A stretch of 64,000 bases of DNA from positions 1,426,001 to 1,490,000 of the forward strand of contig JAZGTN010000068.1 of the NCBI GenBank assembly GCA_037783415.1, in the 5' to 3' direction. Shown in pieces: positions 1 through 10,698 of the stretch. The notes under the pieces were generated by a model, which was not told where the DNA came from, did no database searches, and was given only the letters and a program-made list of their open reading frames with translations. A program made the translations under genes and the position numbers. Positions within the stretch are counted from its first letter, which is position 1. Each line of letters opens with the position of its first letter. Source of the stretch: Leptasterias polaris. Taxonomy: Eukaryota > Echinodermata > Asteroidea > Forcipulatida > Asteriidae.

Positions 1-1107
1 ATTGAAAACACACTTTGTACACATAACGCTGAAACTGATGTACGCTACAGTGCACGCGCTGGGTGTGTGCTCTCTGTGTGTGTGATGTGGCGGGAACACT
101 TTGAGTTTTCCAAACAGCGCTGAGTATACAGCGAAGAATCGCGATAGTTGAGTGATAATGAACCACAACGTTTCGCACCAAGACTACATGTAGGAATACG
201 TTGGCATTGATGTTACAAGTTATATTGCCCACACCCACAGATAATCCATCTGATATTTGAAAAACTCGTTACTCCTGAACCACATATTGGATTGTTACAA
301 GTCATACATCAGCCGAAAGGTTTTAATGGACTGAACATGCTCGACTCAAAATGAGACCAGTTTGACCTTGGCTTCCGTTTCAAAATTTAATTTAAAACAA
401 AAATAAAACTTCTTAACCACAGAGTGGATTTTTACAATGTATACATATTTGGAAAAGTATGCCACAAATTAAGAAACGATACACAGAATGAGACCCCATT
501 TGACCTTGACTTCCGGTTCAAATAGGAAGATGAAATTTAATATTTGAACAAATCATAACTCCTGAACCACACATTGGTTGTTTATTTTCTGTACGTCATC
601 AAATAAAGCTTTTGTAACTCAGCCAACGCTATAAAGTGCGACTTCATTTGACATTGACATTTTATATTTGAAAAAATCATAACTTCTGAACCACATATTG
701 GAGCTTTACAATCCATCCATCGTCTAAAAGTTCTTTATAAACTAATCACGCGCTACACAAAATGTGACCCTATTTGACCCTGACCGCCGGTCCAAGCCGG
801 AAGTTGACGTTTAATTTGTGAAAAAATTAATAACTTCTGAACTAGACATTGGAATTATAAGGTTTAATGTCATCACCATTTTATTCAGTCTTTCAGCACG
901 AACACCTTGTTTTAATATTATTTGTAGATAGATGCTCTTTCATAATTATTGTGAAAATACCTTAGAATTAATTGGTACTGTACAATAAATAGTTTTATTT
1001 TCAATTTGTACGCTCTGGACTTTGTTTTGCTCCTTGACATATCACGACAAATATAACCAAACATTTCTTACAGATATTTCAATTACATGGTCTTTAATAC
1101 TGCAAAT
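1..1107. repeat. degenerate tandem repeats, AT-rich, in presumed intron 1 of the second receptor gene
   Basis: Between about 240 and 870 a degenerate unit of roughly 130-170 bases recurs four to five times. Each copy has a phrase like 'aactcctgaaccacatattgg', then a stretch naming 'gaccctatttgaccttgact' and 'ccggttcaa'. No coding exon is seen on either strand. By inference from the exon at 6141-6258 this is intronic DNA of a minus-strand gene that continues off the left edge. Confidence 0.5.
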
Positions 1108-2220
1108 CTACTAATATCACCCATTTTAATTGTATTATATTCTAAAGTTTCGTATAAGTTATTACATTGGCTTCAAATATTCAACAAATCTGATTCAGAA
1201 TTGTACAGATCGAGTGATTTACGACTTCTGTAAAGGTTAGTTTAACGAAACCTTAAATGTGAATAAAAGATCATTCAAGTGGCCAATTGAAAACTACAAT
1301 CAATCACAATAAAAACCTAATCGATGGGACGCACTGCAGCTGTTGATAGTATAAACTATTTTAATAAATGATTCTCTTCGAAGTAATATAGTTTAGATAA
1401 TTCTAAGAAATAAAATAAAATACAAATTTAACGAACACAATTTATAATTAATTAAGTTTAAACAATTTTATAAATCTTTTCTCAGATTTCTGAAGGCTGG
1501 TTTCCGTTCGCGAATGCTGCAGCCAGGGATATGCCGTTGGTATCCTCGCTAAGTGTGGATGGATTCGATGTTTTTGTGAAAATATATAGCAGCTTTTTGC
1601 TGCTTTGACACTTTATTAATAGCTGAAACTTTCACATGTTACTTTCATTAAATATTTTATTTTATACACTTTGAAAACATAATTTTGCTTATATCTTTAT
1701 TTCATTTTTGTACACTTAACTTTATAAGTTGTTGGATTTTAATTGTAATGTATGTACAAACTCTTTTATTGTTTTTAATTTCCTGAACGTTTTTGTTTTA
1801 CTTTACCTGTTTTGCCCAAAATGGCTGCCCGTATTTAAATAGGGTCAATATTTTGAAGCAGGTACCAATGGTTTTTATTACTACATGGGCGGGTCAAATG
1901 TAGAGTACATATTTCCCTTAACCCAGTCGTCAGTGAATGCCAAACTATTCCAATTTAGTGCCAGACAACACTGCAATGGCCGATTCATCAGATCGTGACA
2001 CTGAGTGTTCCTGGGCAATACACTTAACTATAATTGGTTCTCATCACCAAGGGGAGTCAATGGATACTTACAAGATTAGAGATTATTGATGTGTATTATT
2101 ACGCTGCATACTCCAAAGGAGTTGAGATAGTTTCAGGAATGCTTAGGCCCAACGAACTGAGGTGGTGTAATAACGTCAGGCCCTTCAATATTTATACCTG
2201 CCTAATATAGACCTAAGTAT
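1108..2220. repeat. left copy of a segmental duplication (intron 1 of the second receptor gene)
   Basis: Positions about 1108-1966 align with 42411-43411, and about 1985-2118 with 62335-62470, with scattered substitutions and small indels. The two matching pieces adjoin here but lie 18.9 kb apart in the other copy. Roughly 96 bases just before the transposon (about 2119-2214) are absent from the other copy, between short AAG direct repeats. I see no coding sequence. Confidence 0.7.
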
Positions 2221-2360
2221 TATAGGTTTTCCCGGTCAATTACCAAAAGTTTTCGTTCATTTTCATTTTCAAGCATTCAATTTGACTCGAATTTTACGCA
2301 CCAGGGCAAAGTAGGGTTTCTTTTTCCTTGTTGTGGCATTCAATTTTATTTTGTAGGCAA

Positions 2361-2482
2361 TCGGGACTTTGTTTTTATCATTCGTTTTCGTTAATGATCA
2401 TTCTATTTCGTGTTGGTGCATTCGGGACTTTGTTTTTATCATTCGTTTTCGTTAATGATCATTCTATTTCGTGTTGGTGCAT
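2361..2482. repeat. 61-bp tandem duplication inside the transposon arm
   Basis: Two adjacent 61-base copies, beginning tcgggactttgtttttatc at 2361 and 2422. Their junctions overlap the CATTC-type subterminal motif. The short open frame running across them is a product of the duplication and not a gene. Confidence 0.8.
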
Positions 2483-2981
2483 TCAAATCTCAAATGTGTG
2501 CATTATTGCATGACGTTTTTCGAGTCTTTTTACTTTTAGAGCATTCAAATTAGCGAGCGGTGGAGCGCACAAGACATGCGACGGTGTTTTTCCTTTCTAA
2601 TTCGTTTATGGGCAGTCATTTTCATGAAGTGATAAGTCAAATTTAAATGATCTGTAATTTCCTCTAAGGTCCTTTTTCATTATATGCTGGTTGCAAACTT
2701 AGAAAATAAAGTAATTAAGCTATATCACAAAACATAACAACTTAACAGGATTAATGATTTGTCTTGTTCATTTAATCATTACATTTGTTTAAAAGTTTCA
2801 ACAACAAAAAGATAGAAGGGTCTGACGTTCAGATCTTTCTCAAAGGCTACTGTAATGTCAGTTTAAACTCAGTTTCTTCATAATTCTATAAGATATGCTC
2901 TTGCTGTGGGTATGTTTATTCTTTCTTTTTGTAAACCGTTTCATTTCGGGGAGGTGTTTTGGGGATACATCGTTGCTGAAT

Positions 2982-4073
2982 TCACCCTTCGATTTCTTCA
3001 CGTGCTAGACATCGGGGCATATATGTTTGGGAATAGTTGTACCATCGGACACACTTCTCTTGGGTAATTTCTCCAACGTTTTCCTGCGCCACCTCCATCA
3101 CACGATCACATCTCCACTCCTGTAGGTTCAGTCCTGCTTCTTGAGCGGCGTCTCGGTCCCCTACTCGTTGCTGCCATTCTGGAAGGGCCAGTTGTCTCTT
3201 CACTCCCGCTTTGAAGGCAGAGTGAGCCATTTCTGTCATGTTTAGGAACGGCGAGTATGGAGGGAGTCGCTTCAACTGGATATAGGGATGGGCATCAGGG
3301 GGCAGCTGTGCGTTCACATGTGGGCGAGCGTTATCGTAGATTAGGAAAATTGGCTCATCCAGGGGAAAGACATTCTCGCACTCGTGTGCTGTTGCCGCCA
3401 GGAACTCCTCAAACCTCTCTCTGGTGACGGTCTGACATGCAATGCGATGGTGCACCAACCCGATCTCACTGGATACTGCAAACGTTACGTTGCAGTTCCG
3501 ACCACGTTGCCCATGGACCACTCTTCTTGCTGGGACTCCACGAGGGGCTCGTCCGAAAGAACGTCTCGTCCAGATGTTGTAACCTGTCTCATCGATGAAG
3601 ACACAGTGGGCTAATACACCATGACGTAGAAACCACTGTGCATATTCAGCACGCATGTTAATTACTCGTGGTGAGTTCCTAACTTCAGGCACATCCTCCG
3701 CCATCTTCAGTGTCATCAACATGCCGTCCAGGGTTCGAGCAATGGTACTAGAAGAAACCTGCGGCTTGTCAGGCAGGGCATGCTCTAGGCGTTCTTTCAT
3801 TTGCTTCAGAGTCAGAAGTGGGTTTATGTCTATCATACGTTGAAGCTCATTACGCATGTCTTCGTCAATCTTGGTGTTGCGCGCACCTCCTTTTGGAAGC
3901 CTGTGCTGACGACCAGTGCGTATATAGTTGACCACGATGGCTCTTGCAGTTGCTCTTTTAATTCCAAGAGTATCTGCTAACTCTAGATAATCGGTAACGG
4001 GGCTCTCAAAAGCCTCGATCAATCTTTCCCTGTCTATATTTGTTACTCGGTTGTAATGACCACGGGCCGCCAT
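2982..4073 (-). CDS. transposase, IS630-Tc1-mariner superfamily (DDE_3 type)
   Basis: This 363-residue open frame starts at an ATG in good context (aagATGG) and fills most of the transposon at 2223-4512. Residues about 13-60 form a helix-turn-helix region with the TDYLELADTLGIKRATA pattern, followed by a second DNA-binding half to about residue 120. The catalytic core shows FIDETGYN (Asp161), IYDNARPH (Asp247) and SPFLNMTE (Glu281). Family knowledge: such enzymes cut and paste DNA into TA dinucleotides. There are 33 residues between Asp247 and Glu281, one fewer than the 34 of Tc1 and mariner, and the usual LNPIE is LNMTE. No stop or frameshift is present, so it may be functional. Function is inferred from motifs. 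Confidence 0.9.
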   Translation of the reverse strand: MAARGHYNRVTNIDRERLIEAFESPVTDYLELADTLGIKRATARAIVVNYIRTGRQHRLPKGGARNTKIDEDMRNELQRMIDINPLLTLKQMKERLEHALPDKPQVSSSTIARTLDGMLMTLKMAEDVPEVRNSPRVINMRAEYAQWFLRHGVLAHCVFIDETGYNIWTRRSFGRAPRGVPARRVVHGQRGRNCNVTFAVSSEIGLVHHRIACQTVTRERFEEFLAATAHECENVFPLDEPIFLIYDNARPHVNAQLPPDAHPYIQLKRLPPYSPFLNMTEMAHSAFKAGVKRQLALPEWQQRVGDRDAAQEAGLNLQEWRCDRVMEVAQENVGEITQEKCVRWYNYSQTYMPRCLAREEIEG

Positions 4074-4512
4074 CTTATCGGTCTGAAAACTTGTACAGAA
4101 ATAATAGCTGAGAAATCAAGGTGTTCATCCACGGATTGAAAACGGCAGTTTTAGTTAACTCTGAGATGTTCAGGCTTTTATAGGAATGAAGACAATCAGA
4201 CATGCAGATACATGTACGAAACTGCTTGGAAAAATGTGGAAAATGTTTGCCCATTCATGAAAATGAATGCACGACTAACCCTTGCAAATGCTTCAGACGA
4301 AATTGAATGAACATTGCAACATTTTTCACTTGAATGCACCTCTTATGAAGACGAGTGAAGCTAAAAGATGTTAGAATGCTCGGATAATGAAATTGAATGA
4401 TTCTTTTTAATTTTTGAATTACTATCTGCGCGATATTTCAACTTCGATCTAAATTGAATGAACCTGGCGTTAAATTGATTGACAATTTTGTTAAATTGGC
4501 CGGGAAAACCTA

Positions 4513-4976
4513 TATTATTTGAAGACCTTCCTCCCTTGAAAACAAAATTTATTTATTTTTATATTTTTAAATAAACCAAAATAACAACATCAACTACTAC
4601 ATTTACTACATTTTGTGCTTTTTACGATGGCAGCAATCGAAATACTCCATTTCAAGTTGCTTAAGTAAACAGTTTAGACTACATGGTGGAATGAAGATTT
4701 CTGACTGTGGGTTAATTCCTTCTTTGAAATAAAACATCGAGGCTCCTTTTCTAATGAAGAACAAGTTGATTCCCTGTCTGTTGATCGGAGTAAATTTTAA
4801 AGGGAATGACGTGGAAATAGTTCCTCCTTTTGACGCCCTTCCACCACCATCATTCTTGAAGGCACCTCATCTCCAGCCAACTACAAACCCTTAACCAAAC
4901 TAACCCAATCTAACACTCCTCTACCAAACTACAAACCATTGACCAAACCAACCAACCTCTACCCAACTATACAAAC
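4513..4976. repeat. intronic spacer with start of a 38-bp minisatellite
   Basis: 4515-4860 aligns with 62471-62820 of the other duplication copy. From about 4865 a CA-rich unit of about 38 bases (ctacccaactacaaac, then attaaccaaaccaaccca) repeats about three times before the element at 4979 interrupts it; it resumes at 6000. No exon is seen. Confidence 0.65.
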
Positions 4977-4978
4977 TA

Positions 4979-5999
4979 TAGGTTTTCTCGGTCAATTTCG
5001 GCAAATGAGCAGCCAATTTAACCACCACGCTATTCTATTTCGCGCGAAATCGAATGCTACTGAAAAGGGTCATTCGATTTCGTTTTATGACTAGTCAAAT
5101 GTACTGTTGCGTCATTCGATTTAACAAAATAATCATTCAATTTAACGATTCATCAAAGCAGCATTCAAATTCGCCGGAGTTTTTTTGATGCGTGTTTTTA
5201 GTCATTCAAATTCATTTTTGGGCAGTCATTTCTGTAATTTGTTCAATCTAAAAAACGCTTTGTTAATAAGGCATATACGGTTCACTTATTTGCACTTGAG
5301 TCACTTTGTACTTCGAAGACGAGCTTTTGCTACAGTTTTACACGCATATTTCAATAAGTTTGCAGCTTGTGGTACAACCATACCTAAACTTATACGCCAA
5401 TATGTCTGGCACGCCAACAGATTCATGGTTGAGGAAGAAACAACATAAACAACAAAAACCAGGAAAAACATAAAGAAACACCCTATTCAAACACAATAAA
5501 AAAAATCAGGCCAGTTAACCAATAAAGATCCCCCAAAAAAGAATATAGGAGAAAACAAAGAAGAAAAAACATCATGGGCCCCATGTAAAGTCTCCTGGAA
5601 CCATAAATAAAGAAAATAAGGTTTGCCTGAATTAAAGTGAAGATACGAAACAGTTGCCTAATACAGATTATCTGTTTATTCGTATTTCTTTAGTCGTACT
5701 TATTTGAATTCTCATTTAGCGAAATTGATTGCCTCTTTACGAAATTGAAAAAAATTTAACCAGTAAAATCTCCAGTCGAACCAGCTTTGCTAAATTGAAT
5801 GATGATTGTGCGTCACGAAAAAGAATGACGATATGCTAAATTGAACACAGTGCAAAAGGAATTTGAATGCCTCAATACGAAATTGAATGCCCGAATTCTG
5901 AATTTGAAACGCAGTAACTGGAGAGGCAAAATAGCTTTAATTCGAACGCACGAAAATGAAATCGGCTGCTCATTTGCCGAAATTGACCGAGAAAACCTA
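4979..5999. mobile_element. non-autonomous relative of the 2223-4512 transposon
   Basis: The ends are inverted repeats of at least 40 bases beginning TAGGTTTTCTCGG, nearly the same as those of the autonomous element (TAGGTTTTCCCGG). TA flanks both ends (4977-4978, 6000-6001), and the empty target acaaacTAttaaccaaacc occurs repeatedly in the paralogous minisatellite at 62.8-63.2 kb. The 1021-bp interior has no transposase frame. It carries about a dozen ATTCAATT/ATTCGATT-type motifs near both ends, as in the autonomous element, which suggests mobilisation in trans. Confidence 0.85.
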
Positions 6000-6140
6000 T
6001 ATTAACCAAACCAACCCACCTCTACCCAACATTCCACTGATCGTGTAATACCATAATATTATCAAAGTCCTGCAGAAAACACAACGAGTGGACTTGGAAC
6101 TAAACAATATTACTGATATAAACTGATAATACAAACTTAC

Positions 6141-6258
6141 CCCTTACTGCTATCAGCATTAGAACCACGACACCAATGCACAGCATACTGAACAGTTGTT
6201 TGTTTCCACCACTCTCGGCAAGAATGATTTTAACTGAAGAAAACGGAAAGATAGTCAT
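6141..6258 (-). CDS. exon 1 (signal peptide) of a second SRCR-type receptor gene, partial gene
   Basis: The minus strand has ATG at 6258, 39 codons plus one base, then a consensus donor G|GTAAGT at 6140, i.e. phase 1. The predicted peptide ends in a hydrophobic core (LFSMLCIGVVVLMLIAV), a plausible signal peptide; a second Met lies at the start of that core and could be the real start. The exon at 63327-63444 is the same length with about six of 39 residues changed, and flanking DNA is paralogous. I infer that this begins a tandem paralogue of the SRCR-SMB-7TM gene, whose later exons lie beyond position 1. No downstream exon of it is visible here, so the link is inference. Confidence 0.6.
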
Positions 6259-6345
6259 TAATAACGACGAGAGAGTTCGGTAAAGTTCCTCCAAAAGCTG
6301 CTTTAGCGATGATGTTTTTGTTATCAGCGGGGTGATTGGTTATGA
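6259..6345 (-). promoter_or_regulatory. 5' leader and proximal promoter region conserved between the two receptor genes
   Basis: On the minus strand upstream of the ATG, a stretch including ATAACAAAAACATCAT and GCTAAAGCAGCTTTT is shared with 63445-63525, and similarity stops just beyond it. Such conservation fits a transcript leader or promoter, but I cannot locate a transcription start. A CCAATCA motif here is not kept in the other copy. Confidence 0.35.
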
Positions 6346-9300
6346 ATTATTATTACCCTTTCAGTATACTGCCTTTTTAAGTTGTTTCATAAAGTTGGTA
6401 GGCCTACCCATGAACCAGCCACACTGCAACGCCCTATAGGCAGAGCTTGAAATTTTACATGGATCATAAATCAGTCGTAAGCTCAACAACCAGTTTCCCT
6501 GACGTTATGTTTTCTTCTCTTATGCACTTGTACGGAGCTCTGGAAGTGCCATCCGACTCGTTAAGATCCTGAACTAAATATCGCAGAACAAGGACATCCT
6601 CACCGACAAATGACGACATCCCCCAGATCATTCATCTCGGGATGATGAAATCCATACAACAAACACGAACAAAATTATTCCCCAAAATGTTGAACTTTAA
6701 CATCTTGTCGCTGTGCTGTCAGTCAAAACCCGGTTTGAGTGTATAGCTTTTTGCCTGTCAAATTTTAAGCAACATGGGAATTGTACACTATTTAGTTTTA
6801 GATGTCACATCAAATACCTGAACTTAGTGTAAAAAGTATATTTCCATACAACAGACAATTAATTGTTTGTTACCCCCGGTCAATTATTAATGTTAACAAC
6901 TTGTTAACATGCGCTCAAAACCCAGTTGCAAAGACATCTTAGCAATTGTACAAAAGTTGGTATGAGACTTCTATCAACTGTCTAAACCTTGAGTGAAAAC
7001 ATAGTTGATATGTTAATGGTAGGGGTTTAGTAGCGTGTTCTTTGCTATTAATTAATTTAAATGATATGGACTAAATGGAAATTTGGCTACTTTGCCTTTT
7101 GGCAAGTAAATAAGAAGAGGGCAAAACTTGTGCCAAATAAATTATAATGCACTTGGTTTTGGTTGAATTGGTTAGGTTGCAACTGCGATGTGCCTATAAG
7201 CTGTGTACTACTGCCAAACAGCACACCACAGCAACAAGAGTCCTAAGAAAGTATGTAAGTGCTAAATTGTCCTCTCTAAAAGATAAGAGCGCTAGGTGTC
7301 AATTATATCATACATACACTCTGGTGCTGGTTAAACTGCTGCCTCATCCATGAGTTGAAAAGATATAAGTGAGTGAGCGAGTGTGTGTGCAGTCAACTTT
7401 TATATACACGTGCGGGAGTGGAGTCGGAGAAACGCACCTGGCGTTGCGTAACGAAAGGAATGCAGGAGGACCGCCTGGGCGATTTAATGGAACAAAGAAA
7501 AATACTAAAAGGTCTACTACAGGGGCGCCCTCAAGTGCAGTCGTGAACAAGTCGTGAACTAGAGCAAGCCAATTTGGATCGCTTATGAGTGTCCGCTCGT
7601 GGCCGGCTATACATCGATCCCAGTGTGGAATGTGGACACTCATTTTTGTCCATACATGGTGTGGAGGAAGTGGTCACATGACCGTCCATAGATAAATGAC
7701 CGTCCATAGATAAATGACCGTCGTTGCATTGATCCGTACTTTATGCCGTATGGTGATCTTGGAGATATTTTGGACCACGAAAATTACCATTCATTTTGCT
7801 AGAAAAACATGTTCAAAACAATGTTTTATGGGTTAATTCTTGGAATATCTTGCCCCACATGTGCCTCTTTCTCGTGATCTTCTAATTGTTGGTATCTGTC
7901 TTTATGAAAAATTGTTTATAACGACTTGTAGGTTCTGAGCTGGTAAGAATAATGTCATCGACTGATTTCTGACTGGACATCTATTTATGTTTACACTTAT
8001 CGGTATGTTCCTCCACTTTGACCATGGTTTTTACAGACTACTGTGATACACCTTTATTGTATGTATCGAGTCTGTCCTCTGTCCTTTCTCTATGGTTGTA
8101 TGCTACAACTCAATTATAAGAGTGTGGTGTCATGTTTGACCCCTTTGGTTTAGCTCAAGGAGATCAGAACAATTGAGAGAGAGATATATAGAGAGAGTAG
8201 CCGCTGGCGTGCAGCCCCGCCCCCCCCCCACCCCAACCAACCTCCCACACCACCATTATGTAATCAAGGCTGTTGCAGGGCTGGTATTGTCGTAGGGGAA
8301 AAAAAGAGAAAACAACAACGCCAGTCAGTTAAACAATCTGATATACCATGGAGGTTATATAATTAGTATACACACCGTACTCTAATTACATTCATTTTGT
8401 TAATTGTTTCTGAATCTGCTGATTAAAGACAGAACAATCGTCGTGTAACGCCAAATATAACAACACGACAGAAGGACTTAAGTTTGTGATTCTATTCGGA
8501 CAGTTTTAAATACGGAATATCGACCCTTTGCCTTTGGATTTGAGTTCTTGCCATCCACTGCAGCACCTACAGTTTGCAGTGCGTATAGTCAGCATCAACG
8601 TACAGTAATTGAAATGTCCATGAGAGCATGCCAAACATCAAACTGTACAGCCCAGAACCAGTTTCAAGTCAAATGCCAAATAAGTTAACAAGAAGCGCCC
8701 ATTCATATTTCAATTGTCATGGGGCATCCATGCGATAACGAAGGGAGTGATATGGTTCCTATAGAGTTTATTTCGCCTTTCGGTGTTAAGAATTACACAA
8801 GAAAAAAATTACCAAACACGGGGTACCGACTAACATATGCTGCAACTTGCGTCTTTTGGGGATAATGAATGACAATATATAACTATTGGATCAGACTCAA
8901 CTATGTTTTTATGTCTTTCTCCATTATTATTAAATTGTAAACATATTTTTATCATGTTTTGGAAGGGAAAAACATTCAATTCAGCCTATATTTTGTACAA
9001 ATGTGCATGGTGCAGTACGGATTGATTTAGAACACACTAAGTCGTGCTTGGTTAATAGGCCGTGTTTTCAGAAAACTGGCCGTTCAAAACATGGCTGCAC
9101 TGCTCGCTTGCTAAAACGCGCACCACATTCAAAAATCGTTCTGACGTTTTCAGCATAGCTTTATGCAGTTAACCACCCATGTTTGCAATAATGCATACAG
9201 AACAAGTGCACTGATTCGCCCAAGGTTAACCCCCGGCGAGTGCCCTTTGTGAGCGGTGCCCTCGTCACGCCACCGTATGGGTTGAGTATAGTGGTCGGGG

Positions 9301-9600
9301 AATGTTCAGCGTCTTAAAAGCATCATGGTCTAGTGACAACATGTACATGTAGATGGAAAGTGAAATCAAAGCTTCAAATGACACTAAGAAAAAATTACCA
9401 TGCGAGCAAGCATTAAGTCTCAGCACTGAAGGCGTGGGGTCCAGGGAGTCCGCCTAAGGGCCCCTGTCATGGTCGGATCCAGGAGCTCACATATCACAAC
9501 TTACTCAGCATCTGCTAGTTATACTTTAACTGCATGTAAAGTTTATCAAACGTTTGCAACTGCGTTTGCTTGCGGACAAACGACATCGAGAAGAAAAAGA
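6346..9600. other. intergenic spacer, no gene supported
   Basis: I find no exon, RNA gene or complete element in this AT-rich spacer upstream of the second receptor gene. Minor items are a 20-base direct repeat (accgtccatagataaatg) at about 7680-7722, a small GA-rich patch at about 8172-8200, and a C-rich run at about 8218-8231. The stretch 7370-7640 is richer in G+C, with open frames on both strands but no recognisable protein or splice pattern. Confidence 0.5.
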
Positions 9601-9606
9601 AAAACT

Positions 9607-9735
9607 TAAAAAACCCCAAAAACGAACAATAACAATGAGTTGTTCGGGCTTATTGCCCGAACACCTAAAAAAACAAACCCCAAAACGAACAATAACAAAG
9701 AGTTGTTCGGGCTTAATGCTCGAACACCTAAAAAT
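9607..9735. repeat. two-copy direct repeat with a TTCGGGC hairpin
   Basis: A unit of about 65 bases is repeated twice. Each copy has aaacgaacaataacaa, then gttgttcgggctta and a complementary cgaacacctaaaa, so each can fold. The ends resemble the aggtgttcgg / ccgaacacct hairpin and cttattgttcg at about 50719-50767, so the two loci may carry related elements. Confidence 0.5.
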
Positions 9736-10698
9736 TCATCCATAGAAACAAACAGCTTCGTCGATACACTCAAATTGATGTAAAAAGATAGCCTTACCTG
9801 TTTTGAAGCACCTGTCCTTTCAAAGCCAATAGGTTTGGACGAAACTCAGAATGAACTATCAGGCATGATTCAGTTATCATCTCGCCTTATTTCCAATACG
9901 AATTTTAATGCGTGGAATGCTATTCACATCGGCTTTAAAGTTCAGCCACAAGAAGTTCACGCACTGCGGGTGGCGAATTTATCAACATCGCCAGGTATTA
10001 TAATAAGCCTTCTGTTATGTCTGCAAATCCTTACCTGTTTAGGAAGTCTCCAAATCGGCAGTAAGGTAAATTTCGCCTGTGGACAGCCTGCAGGAAACCG
10101 GAATATCTGGATTGCAGCGACAGGGATTGTTGTGTCGGTACTCATAGAGCGGGAGCCCAGGGGGGTCAGCCTAGCTGGAAAGTTAACCAATTGTCATGTA
10201 TGCAGCAATGGCCCATGTACATGCCCATGTAAGGAAACGGACGTCTGCCGAGCATACTCTGGTGGGTGTGGTCAGGGGGGCCATCGAGGAGGGTCCCAAA
10301 AATGAGCTAGATCAGCTGGTGAGTTAACCTGATGAAACCTATTGGAAAATGTTCGGCATAGTCCCAGATATCAAGAATGGCCACTGCCAGACATTTTTAG
10401 CGGTGGGGGTGCCTGCCAGACGTACATAACTGGCACCTCAAAATTGAGCTAGATTAGCTGGAAAGTTAACCTGATGAAACCTACTGGAAATTGTTCAGCC
10501 TAGGTCCAGGTATCATGAATGGCCACTGCCAGACATTTTTAGTGGTGGGTTGTGCCTGCCAGACACTCCCAAATGGCCCCACCCCCCATATTGAGCTAGA
10601 TCAGCTGGCGAGTTAACCTGAGTTAACCTGATGAAACCTACTGGAAAATGTTCAGCCTAGGTCCAGGTATCATGAATGGCCACTGCCAGACATTTTAA

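Larger units (their letters stand above)
2223..4512 (-). mobile_element. Tc1/mariner-superfamily DNA transposon, TA target duplication
   Basis: The ends are inverted: TAGGTTTTCCCGG at 2223 and its complement ending at 4512, each flanked by TA. The paralogous region near 62470 reads aagtatTAttatttgaag, which is the uninterrupted target, so the borders and the 2-base TA duplication are supported by an empty site inside the window. The element is 2290 bp and carries one transposase gene on the minus strand. Both arms carry many copies of ATTCAATT/AATTGAAT-like motifs, oriented inward from each end, probably subterminal transposase sites (inference). Confidence 0.85.

Noticed and set aside
6100..6294. 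Longer version of the signal-peptide exon starting at TTG
   Set aside because: TTG is not a plausible animal start here and the right copy has a stop upstream of the shared ATG, so the ATG at 6258 was chosen and the exon ended at the GTAAGT donor.
7344..7643. 99-codon minus-strand frame in a G+C-richer patch, with overlapping plus-strand frames
   Set aside because: No family signature, no splice sites consistent with an exon, no conservation within the window.
9835..10305. 156-codon frame whose end is shared with a frame at 24859-25068
   Set aside because: The shared part is the head of the dispersed minisatellite repeat. The frames diverge outside it and show no domain.
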